Notes: generated from the letters alone by a model not told the origin. Counted from the first letter of the stretch, positions 7,070 to 14,325 are shown. The stretch: 23,192 nt of DNA from Devosiaceae bacterium (GCA_021648585.1 JAKISM010000022.1:1-23192); one strand, 5' to 3'. Numbers and translations are program-made.

Positions 7070-8319
7070 GATGCTTGCTCCTCTTTTATCATTGTGGGTT
7101 CTACTATTTGTCCGTCAATTACATATTCTTGCCCAAAAATAACAATTGGTGCTTTTTCAGGCAATCCAAGCACAAACACACCTTGATTATTATCTTTGAT
7201 AATTGTTATTTCAACAAAATGAACCTTTTTTTCAAGGTCAACAATTTTAACCCCAATAGCACCATCACTATCTAGTGTTAAAGCAGATTGAGGAATAAGC
7301 TGCGCCTTTATTTCTCCAGCAATAATTATCGCGCTGGCACTAAGGCCCGAGCGAATTAGACCGTTTGAATTGTCCATCTCTATTTCAACATTAAAAGAGC
7401 GTGTTTCCTCATCAGCACTAGGGCTGATATAGCTGACTTTGCCATTAATAACCTGTGAGCCAATGGTTGTAATATTTGCGCTCATGCCTTCTTTGATAAT
7501 TGAAACCTTGCTTTCAGCAACTTTGCCAACAAACAGCATAGGGTCTAATTGAACTAAAGTAGCACAAGCAGTGCCAGCTCCCATCATATCACCAACATTG
7601 GCTAGAGGGTCTTGCACAATACCGCTTACTTTAGTGTAGATTTTTGTGCGAGAAAGTTCAAGTTCAGCGCTATCAAGTTGCGATTGGGCAGCAGCTAATG
7701 AAGATTTTGCAGCCTCAAGTTGAACTTCATACGAGCGTTTTGTGTTGGCGGCAGCAAGACCTTTTTCTCGCAATGTTTTATTAGTATCAAAATCTGCCTG
7801 CACTTGGCTTAAAGACGCCTTGGCTTGCAATAATGATGCCTGTGCTTGCGCCACTTGGGTTTTTCTTACCCCTTGATCTAGCGTGCAAATAAGTGCACCA
7901 ACTTCTACGGACTGTCCCTTAACTACATGAATATCTTCAACCCGTCCGCTAGTTTCAGCGCTAATTGAAATTATAGCGTGAGCCTTTGTACGCCCACGAA
8001 GCGGAACTTCTATCGGCATATTTTGTGCAATAAAAAGCTTTGTGCGCACTGACTGCAAACCAACTTCTTTATCCTTGTCGCCGTTGGTCGTTATCGCTCC
8101 CGAGCAAGCCTGCCCCGTGCCACGACACGGGGACACCCCCGACGTTTCTCCTGCCGTTGGTTCATTATCTGTTACCTCTTCGCCAACAAACATGCCTATG
8201 ATAGATTTTTCGCCCTCACCAGGTCCATTGCCGCCTTGAATAAATGAGCCAGTAACCAGCCAGCCACCGACAAGTAAAATTAAAACAAAAGCTACGCCAT
8301 AAGAAGTAATAAATTTCAT
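7066..8319 (-). CDS. RND efflux periplasmic adaptor (membrane-fusion protein)
   Basis: This 417-residue HlyD/AcrA-type adaptor links the RND pump to an outer-membrane channel. An N-terminal membrane anchor or uncleaved signal (about residues 5-24) has no lipoprotein cysteine. Then come a long linker, half of a biotinyl-lipoyl domain (ISAETSGRVEDIHVVKGQSV), a coiled-coil hairpin rich in Ala/Gln (about 155-230), the second lipoyl half and beta-barrel domains. AGGA-like Shine-Dalgarno GGATTATTTT precedes the ATG. The linker between anchor and lipoyl domain contains an in-frame, G+C-rich segment (residues about 54-82, bases 8075-8160). That segment matches an intergenic repeat found before der, so this protein appears to have acquired about 29 residues by repeat insertion without frame damage. 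It adds two cysteines. Confidence 0.9.
   Translation of the reverse strand: MKFITSYGVAFVLILLVGGWLVTGSFIQGGNGPGEGEKSIIGMFVGEEVTDNEPTAGETSGVSPCRGTGQACSGAITTNGDKDKEVGLQSVRTKLFIAQNMPIEVPLRGRTKAHAIISISAETSGRVEDIHVVKGQSVEVGALICTLDQGVRKTQVAQAQASLLQAKASLSQVQADFDTNKTLREKGLAAANTKRSYEVQLEAAKSSLAAAQSQLDSAELELSRTKIYTKVSGIVQDPLANVGDMMGAGTACATLVQLDPMLFVGKVAESKVSIIKEGMSANITTIGSQVINGKVSYISPSADEETRSFNVEIEMDNSNGLIRSGLSASAIIIAGEIKAQLIPQSALTLDSDGAIGVKIVDLEKKVHFVEITIIKDNNQGVFVLGLPEKAPIVIFGQEYVIDGQIVEPTMIKEEQAS
8075..8160 (-). repeat. G+C-rich repeat inserted in frame inside the adaptor gene
   Basis: Read on the minus strand, this segment shares CGGGGGTGTC, GGGAGCGA and CGACCAACGGCGACAA, in the same order, with 22971-23017 in front of der. 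It also holds a perfect 7-bp hairpin (8113-8119 with 8126-8132, CCCCGTG/CACGGGG) that the other copy lacks. ACCAACGGC occurs at both ends (8077-8090 region and 8152-8160) as a direct repeat. Its base composition is far more G+C-rich than the gene around it. The reading frame stays open through it. Confidence 0.7.
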
Positions 8320-8332
8320 AAAATAATCCTGA

Positions 8333-8878
8333 TTATTGTACCAAAATTGGCATATCCTCTTGCACAGCTAAAGCCGTTAATTGGTGCATATGGGTTTTAA
8401 TATATTCAATTTCAACGCCAATAATATTTAACCCGTAATTTAATACCCAAACGTCACTTTTTTGTAACGGCGCTTCTAACATTTCTTTTAGTCCATGGCG
8501 TTTTTGCTCAAGCCCTTCAATGCGCTCATCTAATCTTTGTTTGACAAGTGCCGCAGGTAAGAGCGAAGCAAAACGAGCAAACAATAAAAATTCAGAGCGA
8601 AAAATATCCTCGCCCAACTCATCAAATAAAGAATTTTGAAATTTTGAGCGCCCAGCATCAGTAATGGAATAAATCTTTTTGGTTGGTGAGCCAACATGGA
8701 TTTCTTGGCGTGAAGTTACATAATCACCCTGCTCTAGCTTGTTAAGCGCTGGATAAATTGAGCCATAAGATGCCTCAACAAAATAGGCGTGCAACCCCTG
8801 TGTTGAGAGTTTTCTAATTTCATAACCTGTAACATCTTTATCATAAAGAATTGAAAGGCACAGAGTTTGAATATTCAT
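8333..8878 (-). CDS. PadR-family transcriptional regulator of the RND operon
   Basis: This 181-residue protein carries a PadR winged-helix domain at the N-terminus: MNIQTLCLSILYDKDVTGYEIRK, then ASYGSIYPALNKLEQGDYV, the signature of the family. The C-terminal helical part (KQRLDERIEGLEQKRHGLKEML and onward) is the dimerising coiled coil of the Vir_act_alpha_C type. The frame is open further up to 8953, but the ATG at 8878 is chosen because relatives begin exactly at MNxxTLCL, with a GGA at usable distance. The stop is 13 bp before the adaptor ATG, so regulator, adaptor and pump form one operon. PadR proteins are mostly repressors released by phenolics or drugs, so local control of efflux is likely (inference). 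Confidence 0.87.
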   Translation of the reverse strand: MNIQTLCLSILYDKDVTGYEIRKLSTQGLHAYFVEASYGSIYPALNKLEQGDYVTSRQEIHVGSPTKKIYSITDAGRSKFQNSLFDELGEDIFRSEFLLFARFASLLPAALVKQRLDERIEGLEQKRHGLKEMLEAPLQKSDVWVLNYGLNIIGVEIEYIKTHMHQLTALAVQEDMPILVQ

Positions 8879-9146
8879 GTTGTTATCCAGCTTTGTTATT
8901 AGCATATGTGAACATCTATACAGTAAATATAATTGACTATTATCACTTAACATATTATGCGTAATGCTATATTAGTGTTCTATATATGCAATACACCCAT
9001 TGATAATGTCAACCAAATTTTCATTGATCCCCATTTATGTTCGACAGGTATGTATCAAATAGGCATATGCTTGTCAAGCATATGTTTGTTAAGCATACAT
9101 TAACCTATCTGAAGGGTGAGCAATCTATTGAAAAAATAAAAGACAG
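8879..9146 (-). promoter_or_regulatory. Upstream region of the padR–RND operon with repeated AAGCATA sites
   Basis: This gap lies between cysQ and padR, both on the minus strand. CATATGCTT (9064-9072) and AAGCATATG (9076-9084) form a perfect 9-bp dyad with a 3-bp centre. A third half-site, AAGCATAC, follows at 9091-9098, giving a direct repeat with a 15-bp period. A minus-strand TTGACA lies at 9012-9007, with TATATA as a poor -10 at 20 bp. Another ATATG/CATAT-rich stretch sits at 8900-8915. The dyad is a candidate operator for PadR or another regulator. No further gene is seen. Confidence 0.4.
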
Positions 9147-9962
9147 TTAGCTAGTGCAAATCTCATTCATATATTTGGCAACTTGCTCGCCAAGAATTTC
9201 ACAATCCGCCGCTACAAAAAACGGATTTAGGTAATTATCTTTCGCCTTATCATAAGAAAGCGGCAATCCATCAAGCGTTAGAACCACACCGCCAGCCGCT
9301 TCAAGAATAGCTTGTCCTGCGGCGCTATCCCATTCGTAAGTATTAGTAAAACGTGGGTATAGCCGTGCTTTGCCCTCAGCTAGAATGCAAAATTTTAGTG
9401 CTGATCCAACAGACACATCTTCACAAGGGGGGAGTTTAATATCAAGCTGTTTCAACAATTCACTACCATGCGAGCGAGAAGCAACTAGCTTTATATCGCC
9501 ACACCCAACAACAGAGATTTTTTCTTTTTCACCAATTTTATTACCAATAATTTTTGCCTTAAACGCACCATCTTTGCTAGCAAAATATATATTGTTTTGC
9601 ACTGGAACAGAAATCAAACCCAAAATTGGTTTACCATTTTCAATCAAAGCAATGTTGATTGTGAACTCGCCGTTTTTCTTGATAAATTCCTTTGTACCAT
9701 CAAGCGGATCAACACAAAAAAATCGCTTTCCTAAAGTTGGAATTTTGCCAGCCTCTGCGCTTTCTTCTGCCAGAACAGGAGTGCCAGTTTTTTTAAGATG
9801 AGAAAGAATAATATCTTCAGCCTTTTGATCGGCAATAGTAACAGGTGTGCCATCAGCTTTTGCGGTATTAGCAAAGGAAGTTTCATATATTTCAAGAATC
9901 GCCTCACCAGCCTCAAGCGCTGCTTCAATCATAATATCTAATATTGCTTGATGATTATCCAT
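9147..9962 (-). CDS. cysQ: 3'(2'),5'-bisphosphate nucleotidase CysQ
   Basis: This is an inositol-monophosphatase-fold, Mg-dependent, lithium-sensitive-type phosphatase of 271 residues. It hydrolyses 3'-phosphoadenosine 5'-phosphate (PAP) to AMP, removing the by-product of sulfate reduction. Numbering from an upstream TTG at 9971, the metal-site residues are visible as PVLAEES (E69, E70), DPLDGTKEF (D88, D91) and YEWDSAAGQAIL (W214, D215). The ATG at 9962 is preferred because relatives start M-DNHQ-like. The TTG three codons upstream is only 3 nt from the GAGGG and so is spaced too closely. It lies 25 bp after sulP on the same strand, which fits a sulfate uptake and assimilation operon. Confidence 0.9.
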   Translation of the reverse strand: MDNHQAILDIMIEAALEAGEAILEIYETSFANTAKADGTPVTIADQKAEDIILSHLKKTGTPVLAEESAEAGKIPTLGKRFFCVDPLDGTKEFIKKNGEFTINIALIENGKPILGLISVPVQNNIYFASKDGAFKAKIIGNKIGEKEKISVVGCGDIKLVASRSHGSELLKQLDIKLPPCEDVSVGSALKFCILAEGKARLYPRFTNTYEWDSAAGQAILEAAGGVVLTLDGLPLSYDKAKDNYLNPFFVAADCEILGEQVAKYMNEICTS

Positions 9963-9987
9963 ATTTTTCAAAAACCCTCTTTAACAA

Positions 9988-11595
9988 TTAATGACCGCCC
10001 AAAGTTCCTGTTTTTACCGAATAATCAGCCGCCACTTGATATTCAGGGTCATCATCAGAATCTACCATTAACTGCCCTGCGCGTTTTAGCAAGCGATGGC
10101 AATCATGGGTTAGGTGTCTTAATTGTAAAACCTTATCCTGCTTTTTATATTTTTTAGCCAAATCTTCAATCGCTTGTAAAGCAGATTGATCGGCAACGCG
10201 AGAATTCATAAAATCAACAATTACTAGTTCAGGATCAGTTTCAGGGTGAAAAATTTCTGAAAATCCTTCAACCGAGCCAAAGAATAATGGGCCCTGAATT
10301 TTATATATTTTAGCGCCCTTTTTATTGGTTTCAATATGAGCATGAATGCGTTTGGCATTACTCCAAGCATAAGCAAGCGCCGAAACAATAACCCCAACCA
10401 CAACAGCAACTGCTAAATCATGCTCAACCGTCACCACAGTTACCAGCAAAATCACTAGCGCATCAATCAGCGGGATTTTACGCAAAATAACTAAAGAGCG
10501 CCAAGCAAAAGTACCAATCACCACCATAAACATCACGCCAACCAAAGCGGCAAGCGGAATTTGCTCAATCAAGCCAGAGGCAAATAATATAAACACCAAT
10601 AAAAACAGTGCCGCACTAATGCCAGAAAGCCGAGTGCGACCACCAGATTTAACATTTATCATAGATTGCCCAATCATTGCGCAACCACCCATGCCACCAA
10701 AAAATCCAGTTACAGTATTTGCAACACCCTGCGCCACACATTCTTTTGAAGCACCCGAGCGCCGCCCAGTAATTTCACCAACCAAATTAAGTGTTAATAG
10801 GCTTTCAATCAGTCCAATCGCCGCCAAAATTACTGCATAGGGAAAAATGATTTTTAGCGTCTCAAGATTTAGATCAACCATAGGAATAGAAAATTGCGGC
10901 AAACCACCTTTAATCGATGCCAGATCGCCAACTCGTGGCACATCAATACCAAAGAAAATAACAATGAAAGCGACAATGCCAATCCCTGCCAAAGGAGCTG
11001 GAATAAATTTAGTAATTTTTGGCATTAGCCAAATAATCAGCATAGTGAGAACAACAAGCCCAAGCATAATATAAAGCGACATACCGCTCATCCACACTTC
11101 AGCACCATCGGGGGTGCGAGTTTTGAACTGGCTAAGTTGCGCCAAAAATATAACAATCGCTAAGCCATTTACAAAACCAAGCATAACGGGGTGCGGCACA
11201 AGGCGAATGAATTTTCCAAGGTGAAATATGCCAGCGAGAATTTGCATGACGCCCATCAAAACAACGGTAGCAAATAAATATTCAACCCCATGTTGCGCAA
11301 CAAGTGCCACCATCACAACAGCCAACGCACCAGTAGCGCCAGAAATCATACCAGGACGACCACCAATAACCGCAGTAATAAGCCCAACAATAAAAGCGGC
11401 ATAAAGCCCTACAAGCGGGTGAACTCCAGCAACAAATGAAAACGCCACCGCTTCAGGAACAAGCGCCAAAGCAACAGTTAAACCAGCTAAAAGCTCAATC
11501 TTTATACGATTTGGCGTGAAAGGAATTTTTTTAGGTTGGTTTTTCTCACCCGACTTAAAACGTTCAGCAAAAGCTGCCATCGTTGGCTTTATCAT
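9988..11595 (-). CDS. SulP-family anion transporter with STAS domain
   Basis: This 535-residue inner-membrane carrier has SulP features: ALALVPEAVAFSFVAGVHPLVGLYAAFI (about 42-69), GATGALAVV, GFVNGLAIVIFLAQ, VANTVTGFFGGMGGCAMIGQ (291-310), about 10-14 membrane segments, and a C-terminal cytoplasmic STAS domain (about 427-510, VDFMNSRVADQSALQAIEDL). SulP proteins carry sulfate, bicarbonate or other anions. Pairing with cysQ favours sulfate, but bicarbonate cannot be excluded. A short Shine-Dalgarno (AAAGAG) lies before the ATG. Only 26 bp separate the ATG from the mobile-like element at 11622, so the promoter must lie at the element junction or within it. GATAAT at 11619-11614 on the minus strand is a possible -10 there. 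Confidence 0.9.
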   Translation of the reverse strand: MIKPTMAAFAERFKSGEKNQPKKIPFTPNRIKIELLAGLTVALALVPEAVAFSFVAGVHPLVGLYAAFIVGLITAVIGGRPGMISGATGALAVVMVALVAQHGVEYLFATVVLMGVMQILAGIFHLGKFIRLVPHPVMLGFVNGLAIVIFLAQLSQFKTRTPDGAEVWMSGMSLYIMLGLVVLTMLIIWLMPKITKFIPAPLAGIGIVAFIVIFFGIDVPRVGDLASIKGGLPQFSIPMVDLNLETLKIIFPYAVILAAIGLIESLLTLNLVGEITGRRSGASKECVAQGVANTVTGFFGGMGGCAMIGQSMINVKSGGRTRLSGISAALFLLVFILFASGLIEQIPLAALVGVMFMVVIGTFAWRSLVILRKIPLIDALVILLVTVVTVEHDLAVAVVVGVIVSALAYAWSNAKRIHAHIETNKKGAKIYKIQGPLFFGSVEGFSEIFHPETDPELVIVDFMNSRVADQSALQAIEDLAKKYKKQDKVLQLRHLTHDCHRLLKRAGQLMVDSDDDPEYQVAADYSVKTGTLGGH

Positions 11596-11621
11596 TATAT
11601 TACTCTTTTTTGAAATTATCT

Positions 11622-11889
11622 TAGAGGGTGTGGACTAATTAAGATAGCGGTTAGACAGGTCATATTTTGAGGGATTTTCGGTGAAAATTCAATGCAGCAG
11701 GCTCATGCCTTCAATTTGAATTTTCACCGAAAAGCGCCAAAATATGACCTGCCCGAAGGGTTTAGCATAAATCGCCCACTATCGGCGCAATTTTTATTGC
11801 AAAGGGATCACCCATTACAAGAAAAATTGCTTGATATTGAATAATTTATGCTAAATCTAACCACTATCTTAATTAGTCCACACCCTCTA
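11622..11889. mobile_element. MITE-like element with 34-bp terminal inverted repeats
   Basis: Ends 11622-11655 and 11856-11889 are reverse complements over 34 bp with one mismatch (11648 with 11863). They begin TAGAGGGTGTGGAC. If TA is the duplicated target, the element is 11624-11887 (264 bp). Between the ends lie, back to back, hairpin A (11656-11751: 14-bp outer and 18-bp inner arms, with an AGGC-TCAT-GCCT tip), the mini-hairpin CCCGAAGGG (11752-11760), and hairpin B (11761-11855: 12-bp outer arm TTTAGCATAAAT, inner GCAATTTTT/AAAAATTGC). There is no transposase, so it would need one in trans. It sits between divergent sulP and ppx. It contains one 50-codon frame. Neither the family nor the parental insertion sequence is recognised. 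Confidence 0.75.
11692..11844 (+). CDS. Possible 50-residue ORF inside the MITE-like element
   Basis: ATG at 11692 opens a 50-codon frame ending TAA at 11842-11844. The C-terminal part reads KAPKYDLPEGFSINRPL and then QFLLQRDHPLQEKLLDIE, which has the mixed composition of a real soluble protein rather than of random AT-rich DNA. GGTGA lies 8-9 bases upstream as a possible ribosome site. The ATG falls exactly at the end of hairpin A's inner arm, and the stop falls at the start of hairpin B's closing arm. It could be a peptide carried by the element, a fragment of a captured gene or transposase, or chance. I do not recognise a family. Confidence 0.25.
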   Translation: MQQAHAFNLNFHRKAPKYDLPEGFSINRPLSAQFLLQRDHPLQEKLLDIE

Positions 11890-12136
11890 GCCTCATAAAG
11901 CAATTAACAAGAAAAGCAAACTTTATAACATATAGAATTTCACCCTTTTATATTCTTAATATTGACATTGAGAACTAATGCATTAATCTAATTTGGGACT
12001 GTGTTTATTAAAAACACTTAAATAAATTTAGTAGGGTCTATCAAAGCGAGTTTGAATAAATCCTAACTATTGCAATATGTGCTTTGGGCGCAATAGCGTA
12101 TTTAGCTATTTTGACGACCAAGCAAAAGGATATAAA
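11890..12136 (+). promoter_or_regulatory. Upstream region of ppx with weak promoter candidate
   Basis: TTGACA at 11962-11967 is a consensus -35. The best -10 is TCTAAT at 11987-11992, with a 19-bp spacer that is longer than ideal. A 6-bp hairpin, GTGTTT/AAACAC, is at 12001-12017. The frame of ppx is open from an ATG at 12077, but that ATG has no Shine-Dalgarno, so this stretch is probably leader. Nothing else is recognised. Confidence 0.35.
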
Positions 12137-13351
12137 GTGACCGATATAAATCGGTTCGCCGATGTAAATTCACCAAGCCATGAAAAGGCTGAATTGCATC
12201 AACAGGAGCGTACGCCCAAAGGCTCAAAGCCAGCTATTAAAGCTAGCTCGAAAGCAAATGGTGCTACGTTTTCTAAAAGAAGGCGAACAGGAAATAATAG
12301 ATATCCCTATCGGCGCAAGCTAAGTCCTGTCTATGCAGCGCTTGATCTTGGCACTAATAATTGCCGTCTATTGGTCGCTCGTAAAAATGAAAATGGCTTT
12401 AAGGTAATTGATGGTTTTTCTCGCATTGTGCGGCTTGGGGAGGGCGTTTCTCAAAGCGGAATGCTTGACGAACAAGCGATTGAGCGCACGCTTGAGGCGC
12501 TAAAAATATGCGCTATAAAGTTAGAACGCCACAAACCAAAAAGAATGCGCCTAATTGCAACGCAAGCTTGTCGTGGGGCAAGAAACTCAGAAGAATTTCT
12601 AGCTCGTGTAAAAAGTGAAATAGGTCTTGAATTAGAAATAATTGACCAGCAAACCGAAGCAAAATTAGCGGTTACTGGTTGTGGTGATCTAATTGAAAAA
12701 GATGTAATGGGTGCGCTAATGTTTGACATTGGCGGTGGCTCGTCAGAATTAGCATGGCTTGATTTTCGTGGTGGGCGACCAAAGGAAAATGGCAAATTAG
12801 CTTCCTCAATTCGCTCTTGGCAATCGCTAGAAATTGGGGTGGTTTCCATTGCAGAAAAATTTGGCGGCAAAGACGTAAGCACGCAAAAATTTGAGGATAT
12901 GGTTGGTTTTGTCGCTGAAAAGCTGAAAGGTTTTAAGGGCTCAAACAAATTGAAAGACATGATTAAATCTCATAATGTGCATCTGATTGGTACATCGGGA
13001 ACTGTTACCACCTTAGCAGGTCTGCATCTTGGGCTTGAGCGTTATGATAGATCGCAAGTTGATGGTTTGATGATGCGAAATGATGAAGTAGTTGATACGA
13101 TGCGTGTGCTTATCTCTATGTCTTATGATCGTCGTGCGGAGCACCAATGTATCGGCTCAGATCGTGCGGATTTAGTAATACCGGGTTGTGCGATTTTTGA
13201 AGCTATAAGACGTGAATGGACAACAGATTATATTCGAGTAGCGGATAGGGGTTTGCGTGAAGGCATGTTAATTTCTTTAATGGATATGGATAAAAGAAAA
13301 AAACCAAATAAATATAGATCAAGAAAAGTACAAGAGAAAAATAATGGCTAA
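12137..13351 (+). CDS. ppx: Exopolyphosphatase / guanosine pentaphosphate phosphatase (Ppx/GppA family)
   Basis: This protein of the acetate kinase/actin-like ATPase superfamily hydrolyses terminal phosphates of polyphosphate or pppGpp in the cytoplasm. Numbering from the GTG start, it shows YAALDLGTNNCRLL (phosphate-1 loop, about 67-79), RLGEGV, LIATQACRGA, IDQQTEAKLAV and phosphate-2 loop MFDIGGGSSELAWLD (195-209), then GTSGTVTTLAG. GTG at 12137 is chosen because AAAGGA lies 7-8 bp upstream; the in-frame ATG at 12077 has none and would add 20 unconserved residues. The first 60 residues are a basic, low-complexity lead with RRR, as in rhizobial relatives. The 3' end overlaps rlmE by 8 bp, so they are one operon. 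Which of polyphosphate and pppGpp is preferred cannot be told. Confidence 0.85.
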   Translation: MTDINRFADVNSPSHEKAELHQQERTPKGSKPAIKASSKANGATFSKRRRTGNNRYPYRRKLSPVYAALDLGTNNCRLLVARKNENGFKVIDGFSRIVRLGEGVSQSGMLDEQAIERTLEALKICAIKLERHKPKRMRLIATQACRGARNSEEFLARVKSEIGLELEIIDQQTEAKLAVTGCGDLIEKDVMGALMFDIGGGSSELAWLDFRGGRPKENGKLASSIRSWQSLEIGVVSIAEKFGGKDVSTQKFEDMVGFVAEKLKGFKGSNKLKDMIKSHNVHLIGTSGTVTTLAGLHLGLERYDRSQVDGLMMRNDEVVDTMRVLISMSYDRRAEHQCIGSDRADLVIPGCAIFEAIRREWTTDYIRVADRGLREGMLISLMDMDKRKKPNKYRSRKVQEKNNG

Positions 13352-14075
13352 AATGGGCAAAGGGACAAATAGAGGCAAGGTTAAGGGAGTAGCAGGGGCT
13401 AATTCACGTGCCAATTCTGGGCTTAAAACTCGTGTTAAAACGGCTAAAAAACGAAAATTATCCTCAACACTTTGGTTGCAACGTCAATTAAATGATCCCT
13501 ATGTTGCACGTGCAAGATCTGAGGGCTATCGATCTCGTGCGGCATTTAAGATTTTGGAATTGCACGAAAAATATAAATTATTCAAACCGGGAATGAAAGT
13601 CGTTGATCTTGGTTGCGCTCCGGGTGGTTGGTTGCAAGTAGCCTCAAAAGAAGTGCAATCGTCCCATAAAACCCCCTCAATCGTTGGTATTGATTATCTT
13701 GAAATGGGGGCAATTCCGGGTACGATAATTTTGCAAAAAGATTTCAACGACGAAGATGCGCCAGAAAAACTAATAGAGGCACTTGGCGGGCACAAAGCAG
13801 ATCTTGTTCTCTCAGATATGGCAGCGCCAACAACAGGGCATCGCCCAACCGATCACATTCGTATAATTGCATTGGTAGAGCTAGCAGCAGATTTCGCCAT
13901 AAATGTACTCGCACCCGGTGGCACATTTGTAGCAAAAGTTTTTCAGGGCGGCACTGAACATCAATTATTAAATGAGTTAAAGAAAAACTTTACAAAAACA
14001 TTTCACGCTAAACCCCCTGCATCAAGACAAGATAGTGCGGAGACTTATTTAATAGCCACAGGCTTTAAGGGGTAG
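13344..14075 (+). CDS. rlmE: 23S rRNA (uridine-2'-O-)-methyltransferase RlmE
   Basis: At 243 residues this is an RrmJ/FtsJ-family enzyme that methylates the 2'-O of U2552 (E. coli numbering) in the A-loop of 23S rRNA during large-subunit assembly, using S-adenosylmethionine. The catalytic tetrad K-D-K-E is complete: K69 (SRAAFKILEL), D158 (LVLSDMAAP), K198 (FVAKVFQG) and E233 (SAETYLIA). The SAM loop is VVDLGCAPGGWLQVA (86-100). A basic, Gly/Arg/Lys-rich N-terminal tail of about 40 residues, typical of alphaproteobacterial members, precedes the domain. It is translationally coupled to ppx through the 8-bp overlap. Its stop codon lies in the palindrome GGGGTAGCTACCCC (14069-14082), which has no T-tract. 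Confidence 0.93.
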   Translation: MAKMGKGTNRGKVKGVAGANSRANSGLKTRVKTAKKRKLSSTLWLQRQLNDPYVARARSEGYRSRAAFKILELHEKYKLFKPGMKVVDLGCAPGGWLQVASKEVQSSHKTPSIVGIDYLEMGAIPGTIILQKDFNDEDAPEKLIEALGGHKADLVLSDMAAPTTGHRPTDHIRIIALVELAADFAINVLAPGGTFVAKVFQGGTEHQLLNELKKNFTKTFHAKPPASRQDSAETYLIATGFKG

Positions 14076-14087
14076 CTACCCCCCCTC

Positions 14088-14213
14088 GTCATAGTCGGGC
14101 TCGACCCGACTATCCAGAAAACTATTGCAACTTTATGATATTGTTAAAGGAAAACTCTTTATGGATTATCGGGTCATTTCCCGCTCACGCCGCTAGGGTG
14201 CCCGATAATGATA
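14088..14213. repeat. Inverted pair of GTCAT...ATCCA hairpin repeats
   Basis: The first unit, 14088-14116, starts GTCAT and contains ATAGTCGGG / CCCGACTAT (14091-14099 with 14105-14113), a perfect 9-bp stem ending in ATCCA. The second unit, 14161-14213, is the same design in the opposite orientation: ATTATCGGG / CCCGATAAT (14165-14173 with 14201-14209), with a longer 27-nt loop. A third unit is at 19991-20016. Stem bases differ between units but pairing is kept. This is a small dispersed palindrome family; its role is unknown. Together with the next repeat it fills most of the 385-bp gap between rlmE and guaB. Confidence 0.7.
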
Positions 14214-14232
14214 ATTGCGGATACATTTAAGA

Positions 14233-14325
14233 TAAATACTATCACCGCAGAAAGCGATAGCGTCTGCGGTGCGTAGCGAAGCCAGCGTAATTCAATTAGC
14301 ATAATTGAATTTAGAAAATACTATA
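14233..14325. repeat. 93-bp two-hairpin intergenic repeat, copy 2
   Basis: This copy is gap-free against 1243-1335. Stem 1 is perfect here: CACCGCAGA pairs with TCTGCGGTG over 9 bp, whereas copy 1 has CACCGTTCG and AGTACGGTG. Stem 2 (ATTCAATTA / TAATTGAAT) and the flanks are identical in the two copies. As in copy 1, it precedes a gene on the plus strand, here guaB, and its last base abuts a TTGACA. Confidence 0.8.

Noticed and set aside
8100..8150. Frameshift or sequencing error in the adaptor gene at the G+C-rich segment
   Set aside because: The same blocks occur elsewhere as a repeat, and the frame continues unbroken into conserved adaptor sequence on both sides.
8879..8953. Upstream start for padR at 8953 or 8905
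   Set aside because: The added residues are unlike family members, and the PadR domain begins exactly at MNIQTLCL (8878).
11622..11889. tRNA-like or known structured RNA gene in the four-way junction
   Set aside because: The arm lengths (34-bp closing stem, about 32-bp hairpin) and lack of tRNA landmark bases do not fit. Flanking TA and terminal repeats favour a mobile element.
12077..12136. ATG at 12077 as the ppx start
   Set aside because: It has no ribosome site and adds 20 unconserved residues, whereas GTG at 12137 has AAAGGA at good distance.
12451..12960. 169-codon frame opposite ppx, and a 156-codon frame at 3768-4238 opposite the RND gene
   Set aside because: Both are antisense shadows of well-conserved genes. 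Their sequences are rich in Ser/Pro/Ile with no recognisable domain.
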